Assembly (NCBI RefSeq): GCF_002078875.1 | Contig: NC_034438.1 | Coordinates: 20,181,700-20,245,699 of the forward strand | Reading direction: 5' to 3' | DNA length: 64,000 nt | From: Numida meleagris | Taxonomy: Eukaryota; Chordata; Aves; Galliformes; Numididae | Shown here: positions 24,635 through 36,100 of the stretch, one piece after another | How the letters are laid out: every line of letters starts with the position of its first letter | Numbering within the stretch: the first letter of the stretch is position 1 | Made by a program: the position numbers and the translations under genes | The notes under the pieces: generated by a model | Databases searched by the model: none | What the model was told of the DNA's origin: nothing | The model's input: only the letters and a program-made list of their open reading frames with translations

Positions 24635-25008
24635 TCTTTTAAAACTGCCCTTTAAGGCAGTGCATTCCATCATTATTTCTTTTTTAATGCTCAGAACGTA
24701 CTGGGCCTTTATTAAGCTTGCCACACTGCTCTATGGAGCTTTTTGTATATGTAAGCAATTGAAAACATTGATGGAAATGCCTTGGTATCTGTATACACTG
24801 TATACAATGTGGCATACAGCTCCAGAGGAAGCTGCTAATATTACAGAACTTGTGATTTTAAAACCATCTCCCAGTCTCTCCTTTGAATCCTTGATGCATT
24901 TTTTTGAATGCTCATTTGATCATGTTGCTAATATCCTTGAATGCACTACTCATCATTCTAGTCATTTCACTCAGTATCTACATTTTGAGGAAGCCTTCTC
25001 TAAAGCCA
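24635..25008. other. Unassigned segment left of the gag-like piece
   Basis: A forward frame is open from 24612 to 25019, but I recognise no domain in it. If the terminus at 24613 is real, this is rearranged ERV interior; otherwise it is host DNA. Confidence 0.35.
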
Positions 25009-25547
25009 GAGAATACTGAGTGGCAGGGAGTGTGGAGAAACTTGGGATAGACCTTAGAGAGATGGGCATCTCCGGTGTCATGGAACTTTACTCCTGAACA
25101 CCTGGAAGATCCTGAGAGCCTAAGCGAATATTTGAGACAGGGATGTGACAGCTCTGGCGAATCTGAGGAGGCACAAATCATTTGGGGCCTAGCTCATGCT
25201 TATTGGGCCTTATTCAATACTATCCCAGAGAGGGAGAGACAGTTTGAAAACGAGAGACAGAGTTTCCAAACCAAAATACAGGGTCTCCAAACCAAAATAG
25301 ATTGTTTCCAAGCTGAGAGAGAGAGTTTCCAAAATGAAAGGGAGAGTTTTCAAAAGGAAAGGGAAAGTTTCCAAAATGAGCGGGACACTCTGCAATCCAA
25401 GCTTAACAGTCTTCAATCCGAGCGAGACACCTTCCAATCCAACTTTCATGCCATATCAGAAAAGTTGGCCCAAGCCGAGCGTGAGAGACAGAGCATGGAA
25501 AACAACCAGCCTGATCAACCACAGGAGGCACCACAACTGATTTCAGT
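25009..25547 (+). pseudogene. ERV gag-like N-terminal fragment with a heptad-repeat coiled coil
   Basis: A forward coding segment readable from about 25009 (ENTEWQGVWRNLG), through one TAG at 25048-25050, then open to the junction at 25547. The first part has the motifs WNFTPEHLEDPE (25081-25116) and IIWGLAHAYWALFN (near 25175-25217). It resembles, from memory of the family, the N-terminus of bird ERV Gag polyproteins (matrix side). A long highly charged coiled coil follows (about 25225-25500) made of units such as SFQNERE, each exactly seven residues. The capsid, protease and pol regions are absent. No ATG sits at the expected start; GTG is at 25075. The frame runs on into the antisense LTR, so the residues after 25547 are not gag. 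It points opposite to the LTR and primer-binding site it abuts. Coiled-coil ORFs of the chicken ENS-1/ERNI type are an alternative family I cannot exclude. Confidence 0.65.
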
Positions 25548-25565
25548 TGCCCGCATTCTCCACCA
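25548..25565 (-). promoter_or_regulatory. Retroviral primer-binding site (tRNA-Ala)
   Basis: On the minus strand, five T residues separate the LTR end from TGGTGGAGAATGCGGGCA. This is an exact 18-nt complement of the 3' end of a vertebrate tRNA-Ala (the type ending ...GCCCGCATTCTCCA plus CCA). 18 nt is the normal length copied from the tRNA primer. The position, spacing and TGG start fix this LTR as a 5' LTR in minus orientation. At the 19th base the sequence changes abruptly to antisense gag-like DNA. Confidence 0.88.
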
Positions 25566-25570
25566 AAAAA

Positions 25571-26099
25571 TGTCAACGGTTTACAGGCGTTTGGCCCAGT
25601 TCCATGACAAAGGGGACGGGGGACCCACGGGCCCACGCCCCGGGAAAAGGGGAAAGGTGAAAAACGTAGGGAGATGGCCCTGAGAGCAAAGAACAGCGGC
25701 AACAATCTGAGGAGAAACAAACTAATTTACTAAATAAGATATCGGAATGCAAAACAACACACTATGTTACAATATAATTACAATTTAAGCTGATAAGTCC
25801 AATACAGAGAGAGAGAATGTCCCAAAATCAAGGTAGGCCTTACTCTACTACCGACGATAAGACGGCTGGAGAGCAAGGTGCTGCCAAGACGAGAGACGGC
25901 GGAAAAAGGGACAAGGTCTTGTGATCTGCAAGTTTTTATACTGCGAGCTTTTATCTTTTCCCTCCGGCTGGAAAATGGTAACAGAGGAGCAAAGTACCGT
26001 GGGGAATGTAGTAGTCCTTCTCTTCCGAGAACCAGGTATATCCACTACATGATGTTATGATGTGGAGTACCAATAACCGAAAATCATAAAACCATGACA
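25571..26099 (-). mobile_element. 5' LTR, ERV family A, copy 4
   Basis: A 529-bp LTR, complete from TG to CA, about 97.5% identical by eye to copy 3. The TATA box (TATAAAAA on the minus strand) is near 25933-25940. Unlike the other three copies it has no 5-bp duplication on both sides: the right flank is CATAA, and the left side is a primer-binding site. It is therefore the 5' end of a provirus whose remainder (left) is truncated or rearranged, and not a solo LTR. Confidence 0.9.
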
Positions 26100-28384
26100 C
26101 ATAATTTTTGAGACAGAATAACAATGCCTGTCTCTAGACAGATGATTTTTTTCTGAGGGAGCGGAACATTTGTTCAGAAGGAGCAAAATCTAGGTAGAAT
26201 AGTATAGGTTTAAATTAGACATTCAGAAGAAATTCTTCACTACGAGGTAAGCAAAGCCATGAAGCATGTTGTAGGTGCTGATGGCTATTATTTTGTCCTT
26301 TGGGTGTTCACAATTGTTTTGCTCAGAAATATTTTCTAACAGAAGCTTGGCTGTAGAGTGCTTCTGTCCATTTGATGAAGATTCATGCAATTTATAATAG
26401 CTTATATATGCATTAGTTCTACATATATATATATATATATATATATAAAGGAATACCTGGTATACTGCAGCGATATCAGACATTTCTATTTAAAAAGTAA
26501 GTAGAAAAAGAGGCACATAGATTTACAGAAGTCTGAGGGAACAGTTTTTGTTTAAATTAAGTGAAAAAAAGATTAAATAGACATAGCCTCTTCATCTTCT
26601 AAGTAGAGCTGTAAGAAGTCAAGACTCCTCAAAAGTCTGATTGATCTAAGAAGTATGCTTCTGTCCTATAAAACACAGATTTAAACTCCCTTCTCCCTCA
26701 GAAAATCTTCTTCGTGTGCAATTTATAAACTCTTCCTGTGAGAAGATTTCCAATGTATGCACAATAAAATGTCTACAAAGGTCATGTGTTAGTATAAGTA
26801 TGTGCTATTCCTATTCATGTTTATAGCAGAGCAAAGTTTTTTATTAGAATAGAACACTGGCTTGAAAATACTGCCTAAGCCAAAATGTATGGTCCATATC
26901 AGCCACTGAGTAGAATAGTATGTAATACATTCTTCCATTTTATGTGAAGTATTGAAAAGATTTGTAGATGGAAATAAATGAAAATAAAAAGGGTTACATT
27001 AGGATTTCCTTGTCAAATGTTGTTCACATATTATAAATCTATCTCCATAGGTAGAAATCTCTTTTCTAAGCAAGCAAATATGACTTACTGTGAGATAGAC
27101 TGTCCAAATCCATAGCATTTGTTACACTTTTAAACTTAATCCACTGCAGAACTTTTTATAGCTTTGAGCACTTTCAATCTTCTTTTGACATTACTGTCAA
27201 GAGCATGTGGATTAGTCCCAGGTAGACCAAATCCAAGTGCTTTTTTTCCCTAGGAGCTCACTAAATCTTCACATTTTCAAATTTGCTTTAGAGACCACCC
27301 TGTACTCTTTTTCCTTTATTCACCAGGACGTACCTACTGGGGGAGGTTTAAAGCTCATAGTGGGTATATGACCATCACAATCTAATTGCATTGTATTTAT
27401 TTACTTTAACATGACTAGGATAAAGGAAGCCAATGACTTCTTATAACATGAGTAGTTAAAAAACTATGACTTTTTTTCGACTTAGATTATAAATAATGTT
27501 TTAACATAATATTCCTGGGATTTTATTGCCAGCCTTCCACGAACAGAAAAAAATCTTACTCCAGATTCTGCAAACATACTTTTTTGCCATCTCTTTTCCA
27601 GCATTTCCAGCTATGATCTTCTTAAAGCATTACATGCTCTTTCTGCACTGCACATCTTTGATATTATGTAAACAATAGTCTATTTTCAGGTTCTCTATCT
27701 CTGTAGGTATGTTGTTTGGAGTACTGTCTATTTTAACAGATAGCTTCATCAGCTGGAGACTTGCTATCAGTGTAGCTTATGCTAAAACAGACAGATAAAA
27801 CATCATTTTCTACATGGGGCTCTGCTATTTCAATAAAACAGTACAGCTGAAGTGATGAAAATTTTGAAAAGAAGGAAGGATATCATTTAACTAGAGATGT
27901 TAAAGCAATTTACTATCAGAAATGAATACACCACTTTCCCATTTGCCTGTTTCTACCAACCTATTCTTTAGTTGCTCCATTTGGAAATCATATGACATAG
28001 AAAAGTTATATATGAAATTGACTGTAAAATGACAAAGCTTTCTGATAGAAAAGCTTGAGCAAAACTGAAAAATCACAGAATTCACAGAACAGAGTGATAA
28101 AACCAGTGCAGATAAATGAAAGCAGATTTAAAGGGTAAAAAGCATTCCTACTTTCACATTTAAAATAATAACTTCTGATGTGCACTAATGTTTCAGGAAC
28201 AGGAGCTTCAAGTTACAATTTCTCCAGGAAAACGTCAGCTCAGTGGCTGTTAGCATTCAAAGAACAAAACATTAGCAATTATTACAAAAAAACATAGGAA
28301 AGAAAGAAGTCACTCTACTGTTGCATAAATTTGAGGTTCATCATTGCCTCAGAGAATATGACCACATCTGCTTGCCTTCCTGCA
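26100..28384. other. Unassigned AT-rich sequence
   Basis: No gene or known repeat apart from the (AT)n tract at 26421-26447. Confidence 0.5.
26421..26447. repeat. (AT)n microsatellite
   Basis: Eleven to twelve uninterrupted AT units. Confidence 0.9.
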
Positions 28385-28615
28385 GAGTCCTGCTACAGCT
28401 GGAAACATTTCAGAGAAAGGCAACAAGGGCAGTTAGAAGTACTGAACAGCTTCCATGCCAAAATCAAGGCAATGGGCTGGGATTCCTTATCCTGTAGCTG
28501 AGACTGTTTAAGGGGAAATATGATTCAGATCCACAGATTATGAAGTGGCTAAAAAGAAATCCATGTAGCTCAATGAGCAGCTACATTCAACACAGGTAAA
28601 TAAAATGTACATTGG
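28385..28615 (+). mobile_element. Ancient L3/CR1-like LINE fragment
   Basis: CATTTCAGAGAAAGGCAACAAGG, shown here only as AGAGAAAGGCAACAAGG, is followed by TTAGAAGTACTGAACAGC, a degenerate GGAAATATGATTCAG and CACAGATTATGAAGTGG. This order matches the sense 3' coding region of the old L3/CR1 group shared by amniotes (motifs around RRATK and the region before the stop). It is very diverged, much older than the other CR1 copies here. Confidence 0.55.
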
Positions 28616-31600
28616 GTGGAAAACACTGTTGGTTTCTGCCAAGGCAAGAAATAGGAACTATCAAAGCTGGATTCAAAGCAAAAACAAGTAAGTGGTGCAT
28701 CAAATAATAGGTGACAAATGTGTGGGCTCCTTACTGTAGGGTGCTGTGGATGCCATGTGGGAGCCCTGCTGAGGACCTGTCAGCCACTCTCAACAGAACT
28801 GCCAGCTCCTGGTGGGTGTCTCTGCTACCCTGGCACTTTCCTGGCTCAGGAAACCCCTCTGATATGCCTAATCAACTGCTCTGCTGTGGGTCGATCCAGA
28901 ACTGGAGCTGATCACCTTGGTGAATGAAGGCTGAATGAATCCACAGGAAAAATATCACTGATGTCTGTCCCATGGGCAGCCATTTATGACAACTGCTGAA
29001 GGCAGAAAGATGGGCAAAACAGACCCCTGACACGAACCAGTAAAAACACATTTATAGTGTAGCTATGAATTTTAATACAAGAAAAAAATTACAAAGAGCT
29101 CTGATTATGAGTCTGATAAATAAGACTTAGATAATCAGAAAGATTTCTTTAGACTGTGGAATATAAGGAAGGTCATTCTGAAAAAAAAAATATATATATT
29201 CCAAATAATCATGGTATGTACTTGGAGTAGTTAAGTGGGAAGAGCACCCAGATGAAAATAAAAGTGTCATCTAATTAAAAAAAAAAAAGTACAGTACTCT
29301 ACTTTAATGATAGTCTAGGAAAATATATCTTTCTTAATTAATTTTTGAGAGATTAAATCTATTTTGTTATCTTTAATGGTTACTAAGTTTTCGTGCTTCT
29401 TTTTCCAATGATAGGTTTAAAATACAGTAAAACATGCCAGAAACACTTTTTCTGCTGAACTTCACCTAAGTCAGGAAATAGTGGAAGATGTGAGAAGAAA
29501 TCCAGTACCCTATGAACTCAAACTCACCTTCCCAAAACCTCATATCTCAGATAAGGATTAATGTAAACTTTGCAGAAGCAAACATTCAAGCAATCTAATC
29601 TTTCTCTACCAAATCTTTGTTGTGCTTTAATCCATTAAAACCTGAAATTTGTGGGTGGATCTGGAAGAGCTTCATCTCTTAGTGATGTGAGTTACTAATA
29701 TTGATCTGAGATCACAAAAGTAGTGTCTTTCATAAGCCAGCTCAGATTGTGGTAAACTGGTATTTTTTCAGGCAGAGCATAGGACTCCATATTGCTCTAG
29801 ATGCTTGTGAAATTGAAGATAAAGTTACTCCTGTAGGCCCTTCACTTTCTTGTTTTATATAAAATGGAATTTACTGGTCTTGGGAGGAAGGTTCCTGAAA
29901 TATTCACATAGGAGAATATGGCTGAGATGAACTGTATCATGAGGGTGGGATCCACTTGTATCTGTAGGGTAAGAACGGACTGGGGACTGCCTTGGGCAAG
30001 CACAGAACTGTTTAGTGTGTGGAAAATAGAAATAAAGACCTTTTTGTATTTGGTCAGTGTTTGAATGCAAGATGGGAAAGAATGTTGTGAATTTAGGTTC
30101 AAAATAATAGATAAATCCTGCCTATTTTAAGCAGACTCTGCAAGACTTGGTAAGGGCAGCAAATCTATGATCCTTTTCTAATTTTTCCTGCTTTCACATC
30201 ATCCCCTTGGGAAGAACATGATCCTGCCCTTGTCCCCTCTGGTGCACTTTTGCAATTGATTCTTTCAGCTCTCTGTGAAGTAAACACTCCTAAGGACTTG
30301 AAAAAAGGTTCCATTGCCTGAAGGTCTTCTCACTATTGCATGTGTAATACATATTTCAGAGAGCCAGAGATGTTAACAGGAGGAACACTTTGTAACCTAC
30401 ACAGAAACATTGCTCTCTGTAATTCTAATTTGATCAAAAGTAATTAGATGATAATGTTATCATGAAAGAAGTGATGTCTAGCTATTTACTGCCACCACAC
30501 ATACCACAACAGGGCACTATCCATGGCAAACACAATTTTGCCACTTCTGCAGCATAAATAATTCAGCTTTAATCAAAAGCGACATCTGGTCAGGCTTATA
30601 TGGTAAAATGTCATGTCAAAATAGGCCTAATTCCACCTGCCAGTCTTGCATGTGATTTGTGTTACTTCTGTATGAAAACACCACAGCCTGCACTCCACAG
30701 AGAAATGCAAAGCACGGAGGCACATTCAGACCAAAGGCAGAAATTCTTCTTTAGAAACATATCCTTGTATTGCAGACAAAAACTTATTGTTTGTTTATAA
30801 GTGCTTGCTATGCCACGCTGCCACTGCTATCATTTCTCAAGTCAGCAGGAGTAGCCCATATCACATATAGCAGAAGACAGCATTTTTCTTGTCTTTATAA
30901 CACAGAGATGGTCATTTTCAGGGCAATAATACTCTACCATATGTCTTAGGCATAGTGGGGCGAGTATGCGCGAGTGCAGTTGATGTACTGACTTGGTATG
31001 CCTGCACAAAGCAAAAGAGCCTATCCAAAGAATAACTGCATGGTGGTCTGCAAGATCAACATCAGCTTCGTATTTGCCAGGATTCACTTTGCCACTGAAA
31101 GTCCTGCTCTAAAAAAATAGCTTGTTTTGTTAGTTGAACTCTTCCTTCTGAGTTTTTGGCTATGCTGGTTTATTTTTGGGGATGACTATTACTCTAGCTG
31201 TAGCTGAAACTCTTCCTAGTTTCCAGATGCTGAGTCTACCCTCTAGAATCCTAGATTTACAGAAACTTCATCACTGGTATGAAGGAGACAGGCTATAGTT
31301 ATATGATGGACAAGAATGAACAGAGAAGTCAGGGAGGGGAAATAAGCTGAAATTCTGGAAGCAAGGGGGATGAAGTATATTTTTTGTAACAGATGATCAA
31401 AATGATAGAGCTTCCTTGTCTGGAAAACTGTCTGGTTGCAGAATGCTGCTCTCTGAATATAGACAATATTTTATTACTTCTTATAAAATGAGAAGATCAT
31501 GTTCTGCTAAATTATCTCTTACACTAATGACCTTTTCAAAAATTTATAATATTGCTAGCAGAAAACGTTCTCATCTGTAAGGAATAAACCTTTATTATTA

Positions 31601-32738
31601 GTAGACTTCTTCAGTGCAGCATATCTATCTACAAACAAAATATTATTGCCACTAATCTCTGTGGTTCTTATACCAGCAAATTAACTTTGACTTCAGAGGT
31701 AAGACTGTGGTACTGTCAACAACAAGGTTGTTACAAACATGAAAAGTTGTATTTTCAGGTATTTGGTTCTACAATTACTTCTAGTCTATGAAACATTCTT
31801 CTGTTTGTTTTTTCTCTAAAATTATTAATTTTAACAGCAGTGAAAAATTTATTTTAAAGTATTTCTGAGAAAAATAATTTTGAATTCTCATTAACATTGA
31901 GTCATTTCTCTATCATTACAATTATTTCATATCTAAATTCATGGAGGACTTCACCCAGAAAAGTTAGTCCAGAAAAGACAAATTAACCATCAGATGGTCA
32001 ACAGGAAACTTCCCTTTGCAGATTACTTGTACCCAGTCAGGCTGAATTTAAAATGGATTTAGTGGAGTATTCACATCCCTTCATCACAAATGGGCACAAG
32101 CAGTTTAGCTCAATTTTACACGATTGCAAATATCTACTTAGGAAAAGCAAAAACATACACTATATACACTATATACTTACTTGTGGGATATGAACAACTG
32201 GAAACAAGAACATCAATGATGATTTGGTGCTTCAACCTGAAAGTTTTCCAAAAGACTTTTCCCCCTTGAAAAAGAGGGTGGTAACAATGGCAGAAGCAGT
32301 AGTTAGTGTGAAAATAAGCCCTGACATATACTTTCATTCTGTGAGGACAAACTTTATATGGGAATTGAGCATTTACCATCTAGAAGATGCACTGAGAAGC
32401 CTTTAGGATACTGATATACTAGTGTCTAAGAAAAATAATGCTCTTAATAATCCTACATGCAACATAAGATTTGTTTTACGGATGAGAAATGGCCTCAGAA
32501 AATTACTTGCTAAGGACAATGTGATAAAAGATTTAGAAAAATGTTCAAGGAAAATCACTGTAAATGCTTCACTTATTAAAGAAATAGATAACATTCACTG
32601 TTTTATAACAGATTTGTAGCCAGCTTAGAGACTAACAATGATACAACGATGATGGCTTCAGTCAAAAAAACAGATTGCTAATCAGGGTTTCTTTTATATA
32701 ATATGCATTCTCACAAGCGTTTATACAAATCCACGTTA
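28616..32738. other. Unassigned sequence, 4.1 kb
   Basis: No interspersed repeat or exon recognised. A slightly GC-richer stretch at 28710-28930 has overlapping open frames but no domain. Short A-rich tracts occur near 29180 and 29280. Confidence 0.5.
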
Positions 32739-33170
32739 TCACAGAATCATAGAACCATAGAATGGCTTGGGTTGGATGGGACCCCTAGAATCATCAAGTT
32801 CCAACCCCCCTGACACAGGCAGGGCCACCAACCTTCAGATCTGGTACTAGACAAGGTTGCCCAGGGCCCCATTCAACCTGGCCTTGAACATCTCCAAGGA
32901 TGGGGTATCCACAGCCTCTCTGGGCAGCCTGTGCCAGCACCTCACCACTCTCTCTGTGAAGAACTTCCCCCTGACATCCAATCTAAACCTTACATCCTTG
33001 AGCTTAAAACCATTCCCCCTTGTCCTATCACTATCTACCCAAGTAAAAAGTTGGTTCTCCTCCTGTTTATAATCCCCTTTTAAATACTGGAAGGCTGCAA
33101 TGAGGTCTACTCACAGCCTTCTCTTCTCCAGGCTGAACAAGCCCATCTCCCTCAGCCTGTCAAGCCTGTT
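32739..33170 (-). mobile_element. CR1 LINE fragment, 3' end
   Basis: Starts CACAGAATCATAGAACCATAG, abbreviated here to ACAGAATCATAGAACCATAG. It continues CTTGGGTTGGATGGGACCC, CCAACCTGGCCTTGAACATC-type sequence, CTCTCTGGGCAGCCTGTGCC and CAATGAGGTCTACTCACAG. Antisense 3' UTR and the end of ORF2; little diverged, so relatively young. Confidence 0.9.
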
Positions 33171-36100
33171 ATAAGCACCTCAGTCTGCTATAAGCACCAT
33201 GGCACGAGACAATGGAGATTCAACTGGAAATAGAAAGCTTGTTTAAATTAAAGAACAGCAAGTATTTTTTAGAGATCCTGTTCAAGCTGCAGTGGCAGAT
33301 CATCACCATGGGACATTCATGGCCAAAGGCAGGATCACAGTGACAATCCAATATGCATCTTCACTACAGATGTCACCTGACTGTCAAGCTCCAGTTATCC
33401 TAGCTCAGTTGCAAGCATCTGCACTGCTAGATCACACTGATGTCAGTTCCATGTTGTGGAGCCACGTGACAGAGAACAATTTTTCAAGATGATATATGTA
33501 TGTGGATGTGTGTATCCATGGTTAAGGGCAGAGAATCATTGTCCTAGCACCACGTGATACTGGGACAAGAGATGAATCATTCAGAAAATCACTGAGGGAG
33601 AACTTTGTTTTTTACGCTAGACACTTGAGTAGAAACAGCCTGCCAGGATCTTTTACAAACCATGAGCTTTTTGCTTTTATTCGTTTCTGTATTGTGACTT
33701 CTGTTCCAAATTCTAACTGGCTTTGAAAGGGTGTAGTAGAACTTTGACTTGTACTGAATCACTTCAGTAGAGCTAATTCCATTTCACTGAACAGCTGCAG
33801 AGCATATGATGTAGCTGTGAATACTATGTCCTATGCTTGACACCTGGAGAAAACAGTGAAAGCACCATGCAGAACAAAAAGCCAATGTATTTCTATTGTG
33901 GTATTCAGGCAAGATGAATTCAAATAGTTTGGTAAGCATTAGGTTAAAAATTACTTTTTTGAGCTGTATTTCCCAAATAGATTTAGAACATCTTTGATGA
34001 ATAATTCATCTCATGAATATAGTTTATTGTGCCTGAAGAACTAGTCATATCTCATTGCCTCTCAGAATTAAGATCATCACAAAATAGGTTTGAAGGATTC
34101 CCTAAAATCAAGAGTCTGAGGCAAGGCCACAGAACACTAGATAAAAAAAAAATCAGCTCTGTCATTGAGCTGAAGCTAATCCATCAGTCACTTAATCATG
34201 ACATGAAAACACAAGCAGCAGTGAGTCAGTCCCTGGAAAGTAGTTTCACAACCAGTTCTCACATTAAAAACCCTTTTTTTCTATATCAAAATTGTTTGGG
34301 TATTAATATGGAGCATACTACACGTTATTACATCTTTTATATTTGTATTTTGTGCCTTTTATTATCACTGTGTGAATGTCAATGTTAAAGACTAGGAGAT
34401 ATGATTCACGATTTTCAGGGACAACTTTAAAGGACATTTTCTTTCCCAGCTACATACTTCATTAACCTCTGTCTTGAGCGATCTACCTTAAGTAACACTC
34501 CCAGCACTGTTTTTCTTTGAGCATTTATTTTTGAACATTGCTCCCAGATTTTCCCTGCTGGGGATCCCATTTCCAGTATCATATGAGACTGATGGTTGCT
34601 CTCAGTTTGCAGCTCAGTTTTTGCAGCTGAATTTTAACATGACCTTGAACTCCAGAACCAAGGACCATGATTTAGTCTAGCAGTGGCTGCCTGAGTGGGT
34701 ATTATTAGTTAATTTTTGAATTCTCAGTTGTAGTGTAAAAGTTATCGAACAAAGTTACAAAAAAGCTTTCCTATCTATCTCTGCTGCGTCATCTAAGTTT
34801 CTTGTGTTTTATTCCAGCATTATATTTCAATTTTCATGTTGCAGATGCATTTCCAGAGATATCAGAATCACAAATTCTCCTCCGAAATAAATCAAAAATC
34901 AATTTTTATCATATAGCTTTTCCTTTTTCTTACTTGTATTTGGTACCAGAAACATCTGAGAGAAAATCTTTTATGCTGATTATGTCACCAGTTCTGAACC
35001 AAGTTATCCACAACAATCCTTGTACATGAGCCATGTTATTTGTTTTATAGTCATTTACTGTCATTACTTGCTGCTCTTCACTGAATCTTACTTCTGCTGC
35101 CTGCCTTTTTGGCCACTTAGACTCATTTCAGAATTATGTTCTTGCAAAAACTGTAGCACTGGAGTACTCAGGATTAGATGGACCGGCTTCTGGTATCCCA
35201 AAATAAGTGAGAAATTGGCAGTCACTACTTGCTATATTCCAACTGAATAAAGCCTGCAAGAGAGCATCAATATAGTAAAACTGCCCATATTTGATGCCTG
35301 TTCATCATTCCTCAGCCTCATTTAACCACATTTGACAGCTAGTGTTAAAGCCACAGCTGATGCTGTTGGAAAGAGATGGCTTGGTACCTGGATCCAGCAG
35401 ATCACTTTGTAACAGGAGGTACTCAAATTCCAGACAGTAAATCAGCTTGCTTCACTCACCAAAGAGGAGTATTTACCTTTCAACATTCAGAGAACCAAAA
35501 CAGTTAACCGCAGACTATATGTGAGTGTCCTTCTAAAAATATTCCTTCTGAAAAAGATATCTGTATTTTCTTGCAGGTTTACAAGGTATTTATTTCCAAG
35601 CAGAACAGTGGAGAAATAAGAAGATGGTAAGACTGATGGTCAGGAAAGGGAGCAGAGGAGAAAACTGAGCTTGTCTGGTAGAAGAAATACCAAAGACATT
35701 TGTACAGGTATGTGTCACTTTCATTATGATGATCACATCTAGGCCTGTATCTTTTTCTGATTTGTTGGCTTCTCTTTTCAGCTGTTTCTGAGGGGAAAGG
35801 GCAAGACATCGTTCTTTCACACCATTGTACAAAGTGTGGTTAACTTTGAAAGACAATGAAGCACTAGAGGAGAATAAAAATATATTTCTCATATATTTGA
35901 GGCAGAACAAGCTCAGACTATAGAAAAAGAATGTTTAAATCTTCAACTATAGCGACAGTCTGTGTGGATTTGGGGTTTTTCTGCAAACACTCAAAGCCTC
36001 AGGAGAACAGGCTAGTGGATGTGAAGTTCCTGTATTTCGGATGTGAATATACACAGCACTGAAGCCTTTTTGCTACACAGAGTAATGGCTGCATATGTTA

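Noticed and set aside
24612..25019. A 135-codon forward protein
   Set aside because: No recognisable domain; it starts in an LTR-like terminus and its last codons overlap the gag leader in another frame. Kept only as unassigned sequence.
25548..25565. A tRNA-Ala gene fragment
   Set aside because: Only the last 18 nt including the post-transcriptional CCA are present, next to an LTR end; this is a primer-binding site, not a gene.
25403..25720. Minus-strand 105-codon frame across the LTR/gag junction
   Set aside because: It is the shadow of the gag-like coiled coil plus LTR sequence; related frames appear at 22672-22875 only because the LTR is the same.
22726..26099. A single provirus with LTRs at 22726-23254 and 25571-26099
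   Set aside because: The left LTR has its own perfect 5-bp duplication (CCAAG) on both sides, lacks an adjacent polypurine tract, and the outer flanks (CCAAG and CATAA) do not match. They are separate insertions despite about 97.5% identity.
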